Origin: Opisthocomus hoazin
Taxonomy: Eukaryota > Chordata > Aves > Opisthocomiformes > Opisthocomidae
Direction: 5' to 3'
NCBI RefSeq assembly: GCF_030867145.1
Contig: NC_134419.1
Location: forward strand, 77,129,403-77,193,402
DNA: 64,000 nt
Below the pieces are notes generated by a model. That model was not told the DNA's origin and made no database searches. It was given only the letters and a program-made list of their open reading frames with translations. Position numbers and translations under genes: made by a program. The number at the start of each line of letters is the position of its first letter. Within the stretch, counting starts at the first letter, position 1. Positions 12,386-25,000 of the stretch are shown piece by piece.

Positions 12386-15093
12386 CTGCAAGGAAGTAAA
12401 AAAACAGATGTATTTGGTATTTAACACATTTAGCAGAGACTAATGCGAAAGAAGTAGTGTAGAAGGACTAAATCAGCGTGAGGAACTGGTGCTTACCTTC
12501 TGCCTGACTACTGGCACATGAGCTGCACCCGACACAGAAATTATCTGCCTCCATAAATGTCAAGACCCTGAATCTCTTAAATAGTCAGGAGTTGGAGTGA
12601 CATGGGCTAGAAGGTTTACCTGGGAATTTCTCTATTGGACTTAGATTAGTTCAAATATACTGTAGAGGGGACAGAACTGGCCTCTGGGGAGCAGGTAACG
12701 CTGGCTGTATCGTACTAAAGCATCTGCTGATTGATCCAGCGGTGTCAGTGCAGTTGTTGTCAGGGGCTGGCTGGGCAGGGAACCTGCCCGTGCAGTATCG
12801 TGTTCAGGTGCTTGGCATGAGAAATGTCCCAGGAAGAAGACGACTTCAAACCGACAAAAGCCACAGGATATACATGTAATTTCAGATTAATTACTCTGTA
12901 AACAAAGACAACTGAAAGGGAACTGCTCCACAAACTTGTGCAGTAGGCGCTAATTTATATATCTACAGTAGAAAATCAACACTAGAAAATATTAATGTGT
13001 AATTGTCATGAGAAAGTGTAATTACATTATAAATATTAATTTAGTGAAAGTGTTAGCTTTCAAATCCTTTACTTAATCAACATACATAAACTAGGTGTGT
13101 CAGACACATATAATTCATTTTTGTATAATTATTTATGTTTCTAAAAATCTTTAAAAATCAGCCAGCAGTGTGTTACATCTTAATAAACTTCTTTAAGGAC
13201 AATTAAAAAACCTAACATTTCTTAGCAAGTAGTTTATTATTATACCAAGTTTGTTTTGTATAAATTACTGTCAGTAACAAAGGGTAAAGACTTTCTACTC
13301 CAACAAATATTCCAGGCACCAGGTGGGTGTATCTCCTTCTCAGAGGAACACAGGGATTTTCAATTAGAAGGATGTTGTCTCTAGTTTAATATGTGATCTC
13401 TGGCAGTGTCCAGCATCAAAGTCTCTGCCAGGTATGAGATGGCCTGTAACAGTGATTATCTTGCTTTACCTGCAGGGAAGATTTCTCCCAATCCTAGTCA
13501 AAAACAATCATGTCTGGCTTATAGCACTTGCTTGAAAATCCTTCTCTGCTTACTGTGGTAACAGACTTAGGTTGTTTTGTGTTATTACAACAGAGTTTGA
13601 TAGTCCTAGTGCATCTTTATGTGTTGTGAGTCAGCTAAGATTTTGGCTTCAATGATGTCTTTTAGCATGAGTTCTTGTAAAGTAATTGTGTATTCTCAGA
13701 AAAAGCATTTGCTCTGCCTTGCGAGAGGAGGACCATTACTTTTCCCTGAGAAGCAGCCCTGCTGATTTCAATCCTTCATTCCCTGAGAACATCTGCACCT
13801 TCTCTTGTAACCTGCCTGCAAAGCCACTCTGTTTCTTTCCTGACAGAGCACTAATCAGAACCAAAACACACTTTCCAAGTAAGAATATGCATTGAATCCA
13901 ACATAGGCGTTGTAGAGTTTACCGTTTCCCCTGGGCATTCAGTGTGATGATGGACAAAAAGGGGATAAAATGACAAGCTTGGTCAATATTAGGGAGGAGG
14001 CAATAGAATTCTCCAAATGAATAAAATGTAGATGGAATTATTTATTGATAAAATACTAGAGCCACCTGAAATAAGTCCGAAAGTATTTTACACTTAGGCT
14101 TGGCATCTCTGAAAAGAGCGGAAAACACCTGTAATTTCAGTAGGGAAGAATTTTAGCTGATGTATTCTGATACGCAGATTTGATAGTATATAGTTGATAG
14201 GTTTTCACATTGAGGTTTGATGTTTTGATATACAAACAAAGAAAAAAATACAGTGCACATACTGATAGATACAGCAATGTTTTATGCAGAATTTTTCTAA
14301 GGTTATATGTATATTTGGTTCTAAATTTTAGACTGCAGTAGTTGATGCATCTGTTCTTCATTCAGTGTTCAGAAAGGGCTTGATATTTTTAAAATCGTTA
14401 CTTAGTACGTATAAAGTTGTAGTCTGAGATTTTTGTTAGTTGTTTATGACACTGTGTCAGACACAGTCTGAAAAGTGTTATTCTTCAGTACTCAGTTTAC
14501 CCTGAAGCCCAAAAGACATCATCAGCTAAGTGAAAATTGGCTGTAATGGGCAAACGTAAAGTAAGTGTCAAATATTTGTGAATATTTGAAGAAAGTTATT
14601 CAAATGTATGTTTATATGTATATATTTATATTTTACATCTGTATTTAACTGCATTAATCTTTTATCTCCTTTTGTATTTCACTTTCCCTCTCTGGACTTA
14701 ATACCTCAGATGACGATAGGTGACTGCACATCTGTTTCTACACTGAGCACTGCTGAACTCAGTACACCCCTGTGTGTGTGTAACACAGCTCTGAACCAGT
14801 TCTGAACTCTTCAAAACTAGATGTTATATTACTAGATGTTATTATATTGCAACACCAGACAGCACTCAGTGTAGAAACAGTCCCCTGCTAACTGAAGCCA
14901 GATACTACTATAGTCTAAATCTGGGTATTGATGTGCCTGATAAATGGTAACAGCAATGAATAGTAAATCGGTTGCAAAAAGTTTCTTCTGTTTTAAAAAT
15001 ACATAATACTAGTAAAATAGTAACTCTAAAAAAGATACAATATTAAATGTTCTAAAAATAATAAAAAAGCCCAACCAAGTATGTTGTACTGAC
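12386..15093 (-). other. DHX32: DHX32 intron 1 (coding part)
   Basis: Intron between the GTCAGT donor and the CCTTGCAG acceptor. AT-rich. No coding segment or clear repeat seen. Confidence 0.88.
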
Positions 15094-15363
15094 CTGGGAG
15101 CTCTTGCCAGTCTTAGCATCTCCTGACACAATCACAACTTGATTGTGAAGCAAACTTTCCATAAAAGTGTATTTCTCTTTCCATACTGGAAGTTCTTGTC
15201 TTTCTTTCAGAAGTTTATAATAACGGGAAGAGTAAGGCAAACCATCGAAAGGATTAAGCTCTAAATCTTCTCCGCACACTAGTGTTTCCTCTTCACCACC
15301 ATCACTGCAGTCGAGTAATTCTGAAAAGCAGTGGATCTCTGGAGAAAAGGTTAAAGTCTCCAT
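15094..15363 (-). CDS. DHX32: DHX32 first coding exon (start codon, helicase motif I region)
   Basis: This exon encodes the first 90 codons of DHX32, a DEAH/DExH-family helicase-like protein related to the spliceosomal DHX15 group. The start is the ATG at 15363. An upstream in-frame ATG at 15390 exists, but similarity to human DHX32 begins only after 15363. Visible landmarks are an acidic stretch (ELLDCSDGGEEE), then the strongly conserved block DLELNPFDGLPYSSRYYKLL, then a motif I (Walker A) region reading GDAKTGKS. Canonical DEAH helicases have GxTGSGKT here, and human DHX32 is also divergent (GDAKCGKS). The exon ends CAG at 15094, followed by donor GTCAGT. It is in phase 0 with the next exon at 12385. 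The gene runs right to left and appears intact over its six exons here. The chance of another gene is small; only the paralogue DQX1 would be a rival, and synteny with ADAM12 argues for DHX32. Confidence 0.95.
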
Positions 15364-15749
15364 TTTTCTTGTGTATATTTTTCCCAGCAAAAACTCGTTA
15401 GTAATGGCAGAAGTCCTTTGTGTACTGATTGATCATTCAGGCTCCCCAAACCCGAGGAAATCCATTTCTGCTAGCTTCAGGATTAGTATTTCTCAGCTCT
15501 TCAATTTAAAAGTTCAGTCTTGGGCTCCAGCTGCCTTCTTTGTGGTCTGTTTGCCACACTTTAAGTGGTTCAATAACCCAAATGAGCCTCAAAAAAATGT
15601 CCAAACTCTATAAAAATAATGGTGATGAAAGCCAGCGATGTTAAACGGCAGCTGAGCAGCTTTGCACTTTGGTAGCGTGTTGAAGCCAGACCGTGAGTGC
15701 CAGCCGGTGTGTTTGCTCTTGCTTACTACTGCCTGGCCAGGCTGGAGAA

Positions 15750-15960
15750 GAGTGGGGAAAGAGCATGCTGAGCCTGACCTTTATCGCTCCCGCCCGTGCC
15801 CCGGCTGCCGTGAGCATTATTGTGATTGCAGAGACCGTCACGTGGCCGGCTTCACCCCTGGGCGCAGCCAGCGCAGCACGGGGGCTGCGAGCGGGCGGCT
15901 AACGGGAGGGAACCGCTGCGTGAAAGCGTCGGTCGGGAAGAGCCGGTGGCTTTGTTTTAT
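15750..15960. promoter_or_regulatory. CpG-rich probable DHX32 promoter (head-to-head with the FANK1 remnant)
   Basis: A sharp CpG-dense patch stands out from the AT-rich surroundings, with many CG pairs between about 15786 and 15945. It has no TATA box and contains a CACGTG E-box at 15839-15844. It lies about 0.4-0.6 kb upstream of the DHX32 start codon at 15363. In human, DHX32 and FANK1 are transcribed divergently from adjacent starts, so this is the expected place for a shared promoter. The exact transcription start and the DHX32 5' UTR exon cannot be fixed by reading. Confidence 0.6.
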
Positions 15961-16099
15961 GTTGTTTGTAATGTTTTAGAAAGCTGGAGTAGTAAAGAGT
16001 CTCTTTATGTACTCTTGTGTGTTAACTCAGGCTTTAACAGCTTTTGCCGCAATTAAAAATCTAAAGTATACTTAAAACACTAAAAAAAGCAGAGATGCC

Positions 16100-19000
16100 A
16101 GTTCTACTCCTCCGAGGGCACCAGAAGTGGCCTTGAAAGATGGGAGAAGAACAAATTACTGACGTAAAGTAACTCCAACTCTTAGGACTCAGAAGTAACA
16201 GAACAGTCTCCTAATCTTGACTGATCTGTACTGTTACACAAATATTAAATAACATTTTTTATTTTAGTTCCAGAGGCAAGTCTCCTTTTGAACAATGATA
16301 CTGATAATGTCTTGATGAACAGACTACGAGCACAATGCTTGTGTGCTTTTTCTGTATCAAGCTTTCTTCTGTACTAAGTAATATAATAAAAGTTATTGCC
16401 TCTTGTTACAAATTTTTCTTGTTTCATAGCTTTGGACCGTATTGGCTACAATGCTGTTAACGCATTCTCTGATGACAGCAGCATAGAAAACCAACAAAGA
16501 GAAGCAGGAGAAAATCTTTTGTTCAGCGGTCTGAATATCTCAATCCAAGATGTCAAATGAGATAAGTTTGATTATATGCTGCTCACAGAACAGGCTGATT
16601 ATCAGTGCTTAGAGTGGCTGGCGGCAAAGCCTGACAGACTGCCCAGTTTGAGGGCCAAAACCAACCGTGATCTTCTGGAGGAGCAGGTCTGAAAGGCAAA
16701 AGGACCAGGTGATTTATCTGCCCGCTCTGGCATTGCAGTACCGCAAAATGGGCTTCAGACCGACCATCAGTGGGGATGCACCCGATGCCTGTGAAGATGA
16801 CAGGATGACATACCACGGTCCTTGTGAAGATGACACTGAATTATGTCACATTCAGCTGAACTTGGAAGTCACTTTTCCTGTGACTTTAGTGGATCCCTTG
16901 AAGGCTAATGTTTTATCTCATTTTCTGTTACATCCTTCCAATTTATCGTTGCAAATTCACTACCATTGAGATCTCTGCCTCTCAAATGTGGTGGAAATCA
17001 CTCAATAAGGCATAAATGTCATGAGGGGACTGACAGAGCACAATCTTACAGAGGCTGGGTTTTGTGCAATTCAGCTTAAAATGACATGAAGCAAACGGGT
17101 GAATTGCTGTTACCCTGCATTTTGCTTGTTTTTCACGTGCTTAGCAGCAGTAGCAGTATGTGCTCTCTGCTCTCCTCAATTGCAGTATAGCCTTGTCTTC
17201 AAAACACGAAGAATTGGACAGCAATATTTTCTGGTTCATTGAACACATTTGAAGGGTCATACCACATCATTTTTTTTTTATTGTTTTTCCTTTTTGATGC
17301 CTGTAATGGAAGAGAGCAAATTTAAATGTTATCAAATCAAGAAGAATGTTTATTATTTGGAAATCAAACCAATATTCCTTTCACGATAATGAGTGTTTTA
17401 GCAGAACAGGTTGTTAACAGGTCGACATTATTTATCTTTGCTAAAGCGGGCCCTGTAAAAGCTTTGTCCTGACCTTCAGCCAGATACCTGATTGAGTCCT
17501 TTGAGCCTGTTCGTGGAGCATCAGCCCAACAGTGCTCTGGAGCCAGCTTCTCTGGCAATCGAGGAGTGTCATCAACCAAGCCAAACACCGGGTCAGGAGC
17601 GTGGTTGAGCACTGCCCGTGCAAATGAAGACATCCAAGCAGTAGCTCTTTGCTACTCGGCATGCCTCATTGCTGTAGCTCTGCCGTTTTCTTCCAGAGCA
17701 CTGTTTTCTGGTGTTGCCTCTTTCAGCCCATGGTTTTGACCGCGCGGTGTCTGTCTATTCCATCCTGGTCCCTGCCACTCCACCTGCGTTTGGTCATTCT
17801 GTTGAAGGTCTCCTGTAGCGCCGCTGCCGTTGTTCTTGGCTTTGGCTTTGCTGTTTAGCGAGATCTCCTCTTCCCTTGGGGGTGTTGCATGCTTTTCTGA
17901 TAAGGCTTCTTGATCATCTCTGCTGATTGCTGTCATTATAGCAGGCCCTTAAGGATTTACAAGATATACTTTTTAACATGATACAGAAGGATTTAATTAA
18001 TTCTAATAAATAACAGAAACACTTGCTGCAGATGAGTGCTTTTCGTAAATTAGGGTATAAGCTGCTTTCAGAGATATCAATGAGAACTTTGTTATTGATT
18101 TAAATTATATGTTGCTGTGCAAGTGCTTATGATAATGTGCTGTAGGAAAGCAGTAAATACCGCATAACATATTCTGTATCCTTAATAAAGCCTTGTTAAT
18201 ATGTAGGTACTCTTTGCAGCTTTGCTATCAAGTCTTTCAGAGGAGGAGGATTTTCCCTGTGTGATTTATGCAGAATTTGGATTTGTAATATCAATGGTAT
18301 TATAAAGTTCTTTCTTCTCTCTTCCATTTTTCTTTCCACATTTTGGCAGCAATAGTTTGCAATAGCAAGGGGAATTTAAGGATGCCACTTCTTTTTTTCC
18401 CCCCAAAATGTTGTTGAAATAGAGGGTTTCAGATTAAATTTACTTCATAATGAGGCAAATGAAGCCTACGAACTATGAATGTGAAATATATCACATTTTA
18501 AAAAGCAAAATTATAGTTTATTATTGTCAGATGAGAACCAGCAGATGCTGTCAAGCACAGTTCCTCTTTCCATCCTATTTTCCAGCACAACGTCTTTTGA
18601 TGCCAAATCCCTCCAGCACTCATATGTCTGTCCACCAGGACGTGGAAATGCACCTTTGCAGCTGAAAGCGGAGGGGCCGTTCCTAACCTTGAATTACATT
18701 TGTCCTGAAGGCTTTGCTCATTTTCCCTTTTAACATAAAAAAGATGTATGCTGGTAACATATTGCTATGTGTGTGCCTGGTACAATGCCCAGTTGCTCCC
18801 CTGCACTTTAGACCAGGAGCTGTCATCTGTCTGAACTCTTTGTTTTTCTTAATGAGACCAAATGAGGGTTGTGTGGAGCCAACACATCTCGGAAGACAGA
18901 TGGCCTCCAGAAGTAAACATCTTTCTGTTTCACCTACCCAGATAGCTTAGTTTATTCCCTGCGACTGGATTACCCTGCTGAGCCACCTCTGGTTTCCCGT

Positions 19001-22000
19001 GGCCTGAGGCTGATGGCCTCAGCTGTGGGACTTCAGGGCCACCAACATGTCCAAGAGAAGGAGAAGCCCAGGCTGTCCCCTGGGCCTGTGGCTCACCATC
19101 CCCGATGCCGTGGTGCCACCTTTCCCAAGGGGCGGCCAGCCTGCCACAGCAGGTATTGCAAGTAGGAGGGTTGGGTGATAGCTAGATTTTGGCCCGTGTT
19201 AAATCCTCACTGAAGAGCTCTTCTGTGATAAAAGTAGGACAGGGGATGGGGGTCTTCTTGTGTGTAAAAAAAGCTGAACCAGAAACCTGTATCCATAAAC
19301 TCACTGGACCTGACTGCAGGGGCAGGCAGTGCCAAGCTCTGGTAGATCCTGGAGGTAAGAACATCACCATGATTTATGAAGCTCTATTACTAAAAATGAC
19401 ACTTTAATAGTCTCTGCAGGATTTTTTTTTGGATTGTTTTTTATACTCCTATGAATATTAAAGCTTGGTCCCTGGCCAACAGGCAGCAAACATGTGGAAA
19501 AAAACCCTTTCATTTGAAGACTCTCTTAGCTTCTCTGTTGGCCTACTGACAGCAACATTTAACCTTGGTTGTACTGTGACTGTATTACTATTTATTGAGC
19601 AAATTGTAAAACCAAAACAGAGAATTTCCATCATATAAGAGAGACTGTAGCAGTACAGATGAGTTAAACATATTATGTTTTAATTTCCACTTAAGGTTTT
19701 GTTGGCTGGTAAAATATTATTAGTTTTGCATTACTGCTCTTAGCAGTACTGACAGCCAGTGATAGATTGATTTAGAACAAAGAGTTTCAAGTCAGCAAAT
19801 AAAAAGAAAAATCTAGTTTTAACTCACTGGTTTCCCAGTACTGAATAAAAATATAATGGGTTTTGAGCTGAAATTGTGCGTGTGTAAGCAATATACCTGC
19901 TTGGTTTTGAGAGTCTTCATTTTCACATTTATGTGAAAGTGAAGTAAAAGTCTGTAAGACACTTGGATGCTTTTTTTTTTTCCTAGTTGTGGATTGATAT
20001 CAAAATTAATTTTAAAATTGCAATGAAATTATTTTACATACTCAATAACCTAAAAAATAATAATAAAACCATAATATTTTAAAATTCTAATCAGATGTAA
20101 TAAAAGAAGGCAGTGAGGCCTAATAGTGACTTGAGAGTGGTTTCAGATTAGTATCATCCCACAAGATTCAAATCAAGAAAATACTCTCTTTTGGCATGGA
20201 GTCTTCAGTGGTCAGAAGCTGTTTTATCATTTCAGCAGGCTCTGGGTGCAGTGCAGAGACTTTGCTCAGTTCACTAGTGGCGATAACTGTAAACTGCTCC
20301 AGTATTATTTCTACCATGGCTTACAGCGAGTTCGGGACTTAATACTGTTTGTCATAAATTGACGAGAAGTTGAAGTAAGTTTTATTTTTTTAAGTAGAAA
20401 CAGTAAATTAAATACACAGATTCAGTACTTCATTGATTGTTCTGTATTCTACCCATCCCAAATCAGTAGCAGGAGTAATTTGAAGGATTTTTGTTAGTGA
20501 TACCAGTATCCTTTTTTAGATAGGGATACAGAAGATTAATTTATGCACCACTGAAGTCCAAACAGTACATCTGGAAAGTCCTGGCGCTTTCTCCGTGTGG
20601 AGTAGCAGGCATTAGGTTCCCATTAGTACTGCAATTAACAGACCTGTGGAGCAAACCGAGAGCTGCTGGGATTTTGCTGAGTCTGGTGAGCACGTTTCTT
20701 TCTGCGATGGGTGGTGGGAAGAGGAGAAGGTGGTGAGGAGAGGGGTTGGGAGGTTGCTGTCAGAACCCCGTGACCCCAGGTGATCTCCAGGAAAGGACAG
20801 CGGGGTGGGCTGGCTTGGTATGAGGCGCAGGCTGAATGTCCTGAACTTGCATAGTTAAAAAAAAAAAGGACAGCTCAAAGCAAATTTTTCTTGTATATAT
20901 ATTACCATGTTTATCACTACCATTTGCTTAATAAAACCATTCTCTATCTCATTATCTGTAGCATAGCTGTGTGAGGACATTATCCACAGAACTGTCAGCC
21001 AGGCATCAGATCTGTTTGTTTACTCTTTGTTTGAATGATGACACAAAAAGCAAACTAATAGCTATATGTATCTTTTGCAAGTACTTTTTTTTTCCTGAGC
21101 TGTTTAGTGTTATTTAAACACCATGACATCTTAAAAAGACAGATGATAGGAGGCCTAAATGGAATTTTATTCTAATTTATTATTGTGTTTTTAATGTAAT
21201 GGGGTATCTTCATCTGTTTTCTATTCTCTTTCTGTTGTTTAGAAAAAGCAAGACCAGCATTCTCATTAGTATAATATTCAAGCGTACTGTGGACTTTACG
21301 CTTTCCAGAGCTGGAACAGCAGGAGGAGGAAGGAGTAGAGATAATTCACAGGGAAGAGAATAAAGGCTATTTTGAACTTGGATTTGAAATGAGATGAAGA
21401 GTCAGCTAGACAGTATTAGTACAGTTTGTTCCAGATGACAGGAACTACAGACAAGAAGTTTGGGTAGGGGCCAAAATGTCTGATGGGGCGGCAAAAAAAG
21501 CTAGGGCTGTAGCAGCATGGGGAATGGAGAAACATCAGGCTGTTTGTCAGAGAGTGCTTTTGCTTTATAAACTGATGAAAAATATGCTCTGGAAAGTCTC
21601 TTGGAACAAGCTGGGAACTATGTGAAAATATTAGTGATGTGGTTGTATTTTTCTTTGAGTGAGAAGGCTGAAATACTTTCATGGCCTGGAATCTGAATTT
21701 CTGGATTATTGGGGAGGTCAAGTGGAGCATATGGGAGGGATGTTGAGCAACGCAAGAGAAATGTGTGCAATCTGATGGAAAATAAACAAGGTAAAGCATT
21801 TACGGATAGTGGTAAATAGCGGTGGTGATGGATTTACGGGCAGCCGACAAGGGATCAAGTGGAAGGCAAACCTTTTAGTCACCCAGCAGTCAGCAGGCTT
21901 TTGCAGTTGATGAAAAGGAGCCTTGATTTAACCGGTAGAGTTTGAGAAGGAGTTATACGGGTTCTTCAAATTACCTAACCCCAGATCAGAAGATGGTTCC

Positions 22001-25000
22001 AACTGTAGAAGGGGTTACTGCAGAGACGAGCAGACCTGCTGCGTCAGCAGAGCGCGGCTAGGCAGTTGTTTTGGGAATTCATGGCTTCAGTTTTCTTTAC
22101 AACTTTTGGCAGCAGGCATGAAACTTTTAGGGTGGGCATTGCTACTCTGATGCATGATAGAATGAGAAGTCTCTTTAGGATTAATTTTCTGTATTCTAAG
22201 ATATTCCAACCTCCTCTTTAGAATGTGATTGATGTGGCTATATTTTATATTTGCCCAATGAAATATATTACACGCACAGCCCCCAAGGGTTTTTTTATCA
22301 CAGGCTCTCTTCCTTTCTCTACACAGAGGTCTATTCCTTTCTCTATGGGTATGGATTTCTAATGCTTTAGATCATGCAGAATGGAAAAAGCATATGCAAA
22401 GGTAATCTAGTTTATTTCTTAATATAAAATTAATAGTATTTTGTGGCTACTTTTTTGTAAGCACAAATTCTATTGATTCATTTCACGTTCCAAAAATTTT
22501 CATTTATTAGTACTTATTTGTCCTTACTAACTCTTAAGGAACTTGTAACGCAATAACATTTAATGAAGCATGAGCTGTGAAGATGTTGCACGTTATGGAT
22601 GTTTTCTGATAAATGAATACTGCACTCCTGCAAAACACAACGCTGCAGTACTGCAAATGAAAACCGAGGCAGAAGGATGAGACCTTGGCCTTTATGACAG
22701 ACCGACTTTGCATGGAGCTGAACTTTTTTTCCCTGGTACTGTTTGAACTGAGCCAGAGTTGACGTCGCTGTTTTCCTCCGGTTGCACACTGTTACTGGGA
22801 ACTGGCAAGGATCAGTGTGCACCAAAATAAAAGATTGTTTTGACATCAGAGATCGTTTTCATGTGACACTGCTCTGGCTCAGTGCCTCTCAGCTGCCGTT
22901 GGTCACCGTCACTGTTGGGTTTCATTACAGAGCTGTTGTAACGCTGTGATCGTCGACTTGAGACCCAGAAAATCCCGTGTCATTGCTTTGGCCACCATTT
23001 TGCATTGATTTTGTCCAAAGTGTGACAATATTCCAACCCTAATCAGGTCAGTAGGAGTTTTGCTGCACGTATAAATGAGTCAGTCTTTGTTCTTTGGCGT
23101 TTACCCTGCAGGCATTATTCCAGCCAAAATATTAGGGAAGTCAATGTGAATTACATGGCTATACTCTGCCAAATCAAGTCCTCCTTGTTGTTGCATGTGC
23201 AGATAACATTTAGTATGAATGTCTGCTTCATTACGGATGCAGAACTAAATGTTTGGCCTTTGAATTTAAAAGGAATTTTCCCAGTGATATAAATCAAGCC
23301 AAATTTTCTTCCAGAAAATGTTGTCAATATATCTGTGAGAGGTGTGTGGTTAAAAGAATTATGGAAATGCATCTAATTTTCTTGAGGTGGAGTAACCCTT
23401 TATGTGAAGTCGAACTTTGCTATAGTTTTCAGATGCAAGCAAAAAAGTAACTGTTAGATAATGAGTGATCTCTTGATCTTGAATTTGTTTACCTCCGTAG
23501 AAGAAAGCAAATATAATTTTACATGTTGATTAAGAAAAATACCTGCTTTATTATTTTCTCCATCCTCAGTAACTATGTTGCTTTTTCTGAGAAAATTTCA
23601 CCTTTCCTGTCACCTTAACTTTGAAAGTTTCAAGAGAGATAGCTTTCACTTTTTCCTTTGATAGCGCTAAAACAAGCTGCAGCACTAGAACCTTTGTGCA
23701 ATATATTAGGAAGGGCTGTATGGTCGTGGTAATGAAATCTGATATCTCCTATAATAATAAGTGTTTCAATTAAAAAATCTTTAGAGCCTCTGGAATGAGA
23801 GGCAAATATAGCGGTTTTGCCTTTTGTAGGTACATAAAGGTAGTATTTTTTTTTAAACATCAGAATAGAATTGGATTGACTAAATGGTACTGTTTATTTC
23901 TAAGGACTACACATGTTTTCATGAGCTTTGAATGGACTGTTGAATATTCAAATTCACCTACTCATTATTTCTATGCTTTTTCTTTTCAGTTGCTTTCAGC
24001 CGTGGCCTTTATGGGATAAATCATGAAGAACGATCTCATACAAGTGGGGCAATACATCACAGTCCTGGATCTAGCAAGGTATAAAGCAGGGCGGTTGGTT
24101 TGTTTTGTTTCTTTCTCCTGTAGGTAAAATAAATCTAATACTAAGCACTGTGTTGTGTATGCTTTCCTGCCTAATGAAGAGCAATGTTTGATGAAATGAG
24201 AGTGAAGTGAAACGAATGTCATTCAAGTTAAGTGGTGGTGAGCAAAAGCTTTGCAAAAATAATAGTTAAAGCAGTAAAATCATACTCATTGCAATCTGCA
24301 TGCAGGTAAACTTTGATTTCTTAGGTGGGGAATCCAGTCATCGGATTAGGTAATAATTTGAGGTAAAACAATCCAAATCACACACTCATCCTTCAACTCC
24401 CCTCCTTGCCTTAATGGATGATTTCTGATCTCCGGAGCAGGAGCAAGGACGTTGCATCCAGCTTGCTTTGCTCTGTCCCTAGGGCTGAAAGCCAAATTGT
24501 GCTCACAGAGGCTGCTGAAGAGAGAGTGTCCAGAATGGACTAAAAATGACTTCTTTCTCCTGTGCTTTTTATTATTCAGTAGGATTAAAGTATAGAAAAT
24601 TCTGAGATTTTCATTGTCCATGGAAAATGTGATTTCCTAAATTAAAATGGCAAGATTTTTTCTATTTCTTTACAGATACAGCATTTTTAATAACATGCAA
24701 ATTCTTGATTAACGATTAAAATTCTTATGCATAGCAGTAGTTACAGAACAGTATTTGTTATTGTTAAAATATATCCAGTGGACAAAGATTTAGCTAATTG
24801 AGCCGTTACATATTGTCAACAAAGGTAGTATTTTCTCTTCATTTAGAGAAAATGAGATTTAAGTGAGAGCAAATAATGAAATGGAAATGTTTTAGGTATG
24901 CATATGGTAATAGAAATGCAGTACTTGTGTGTATAATATATTTCTTTATACACAAACAGCTGTAAATATTTTAGGTTAACATTGAAGAAAAACAGTCTCA

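Noticed and set aside
15364-15390. Upstream in-frame ATG at 15390 as the DHX32 start
   Set aside because: The nine extra residues have no counterpart in the human protein, and similarity begins after the ATG at 15363.
16081-16150. Short PPRAPEVALKDG-like reading as a possible FANK1 first exon
   Set aside because: It resembles a generic FN3 start but does not match FANK1, and the relic exon at 27492 already carries the start of the FN3 domain.
21240-22100. Purine-rich stretch with a 127-codon antisense frame (21416-21799)
   Set aside because: No repeat landmark, terminal structure or protein similarity recognised. Biased base composition explains the open frame.
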